Assembly (NCBI GenBank): GCA_964466745.1
Contig: CAYXOX010000136.1
Location: forward strand, 1-8,063
Source: CAYXOX01 sp964466745
Lineage (GTDB): Bacteria; Pseudomonadota; Alphaproteobacteria; Rhodobacterales; Rhodobacteraceae
DNA length: 8,063 nucleotides
Direction of reading: 5' to 3'
This document shows positions 7,594 to 8,063 of this stretch, piece by piece. The position numbers and the translations under genes were made by a program. The notes under the pieces are model-generated. The model was not told the origin of the DNA. It made no database searches and was given only the letters and a program-made list of their open reading frames with translations. Position 1 is the stretch's first letter; every line of letters begins with the position of its first letter.

Positions 7594-8063
7594 TCAGGTG
7601 TTCATCGAATCGAAGAACTCGGAGTTGCTCTTCGTCTGCTTGAGCTTGGAAATCAGGAACTCGATGGCATCGGTGGTGCCCATCGGGTTCAGGATGCGGC
7701 GCAGCACGTAGGTTTTCTGCAGGTCCGCCTTGTCGACGAGCAGCTCTTCCTTGCGCGTGCCGGACTTGAGAATGTCCATCGCGGGGAAGACACGCTTGTC
7801 GGCGACCTTGCGGTCCAGCACGATCTCCGAGTTGCCCGTGCCCTTGAACTCCTCGAAGATCACCTCGTCCATCCGGCTGCCGGTATCGATCAGCGCCGTC
7901 GCGATGATGGTGAGCGATCCACCTTCCTCGATGTTCCTGGCCGCGCCGAAAAAGCGCTTCGGCCGTTGAAGCGCGTTGGCGTCAACGCCGCCGGTCAGAA
8001 CCTTGCCAGAAGACGGAACCACCGTGTTATAGGCGCGCCCGAGCCGGGTGATCGAATCGAGCA
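7594..8063 (-). CDS. rho: Transcription termination factor Rho (C-terminal part, cut by window edge)
   Basis: The last 156 codons of Rho, the hexameric RNA-dependent ATPase that terminates transcription; the N-terminus lies beyond the right edge. The fragment opens with LDSITRLGRAYNTVVP, the Walker B strand and following helix. LTGGVDANALQRPKRFFGAARN, SLTIIATALIDTGSRMDEVI and EEFKGTGNSEIVLDRK follow; these hold the Q-loop, R-loop and ATPase-site residues of the family and match E. coli Rho nearly residue for residue. It ends NSEFFDSMNT and stop TGA 7594-7596. The frame continues unbroken to the edge; an internal GTG (8022) is a Val of AYNTVVP, not a start. mnmE follows after four bases, so rho and mnmE are almost certainly cotranscribed. 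Confidence 0.97.
   Translation of the reverse strand, partial: LDSITRLGRAYNTVVPSSGKVLTGGVDANALQRPKRFFGAARNIEEGGSLTIIATALIDTGSRMDEVIFEEFKGTGNSEIVLDRKVADKRVFPAMDILKSGTRKEELLVDKADLQKTYVLRRILNPMGTTDAIEFLISKLKQTKSNSEFFDSMNT

Overview
The window is a GC-rich stretch of chromosome from an alphaproteobacterium, most likely a member of the Rhodobacterales. The evidence is the gene order rho, mnmE, mnmG, rsmG, parA, parB on one strand, the alphaproteobacterial style of the proteins (short MnmE, RsmG with VSRET, MnmG starting MFHVKH) and perfect ParB-type centromere sites inside the gid genes. The genus cannot be fixed from the sequence alone. It is a conserved housekeeping region. I see no mobile element, CRISPR array, tRNA or rRNA gene, or accessory defence system.

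Layout, left to right. At 2-436 (+) is the 3' part of an HD-domain phosphohydrolase related to 5'-deoxynucleotidase YfbR, cut by the window edge. It converges on hslU (433-1740, -), and the two TAG stops share one CTAG tetranucleotide. A 214-base noncoding gap follows (1741-1954), holding the hslU ribosome binding site and a strong hairpin. From 1955 to the right edge all genes are on the minus strand, so transcription runs right to left: rho (C-terminal part, cut by the edge), mnmE, mnmG, rsmG, parA, parB. Gaps are 4 bp (rho-mnmE), 50 bp (mnmE-mnmG) and 98 bp (mnmG-rsmG). rsmG-parA overlap by 8 bp and parA-parB by 4 bp.

Four identical copies of the 20-bp palindrome GATGTTTCACGTGAAACATC (parS) lie at 4251-4270, 4331-4350, 6246-6265 and 6284-6303, as two pairs about 2 kb apart. 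One is inside the rsmG coding sequence, one is between rsmG and mnmG, one supplies the start codon and first six codons of mnmG, and one is between mnmG and mnmE.

How the parts work together: ParB, a CTP-dependent DNA clamp, loads at parS, and the ParA ATPase moves the resulting complex to segregate newly replicated origins. MnmE and MnmG together modify the wobble uridine of certain tRNAs. RsmG methylates 16S rRNA at G527 (E. coli numbering). Rho terminates transcription. HslU is the ATPase of the HslUV protease, whose peptidase gene hslV is not in the window. A parS cluster of this kind usually lies near the replication origin, so the window is probably close to oriC, but no oriC is visible in it.

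The points most worth a second look are the parS sites doubling as coding or start-codon sequence, the hairpin overlapping the rsmG ribosome binding site, the atypical G4 and G5 motifs of MnmE, and the separation of hslU from hslV. I found no convincing undescribed system.
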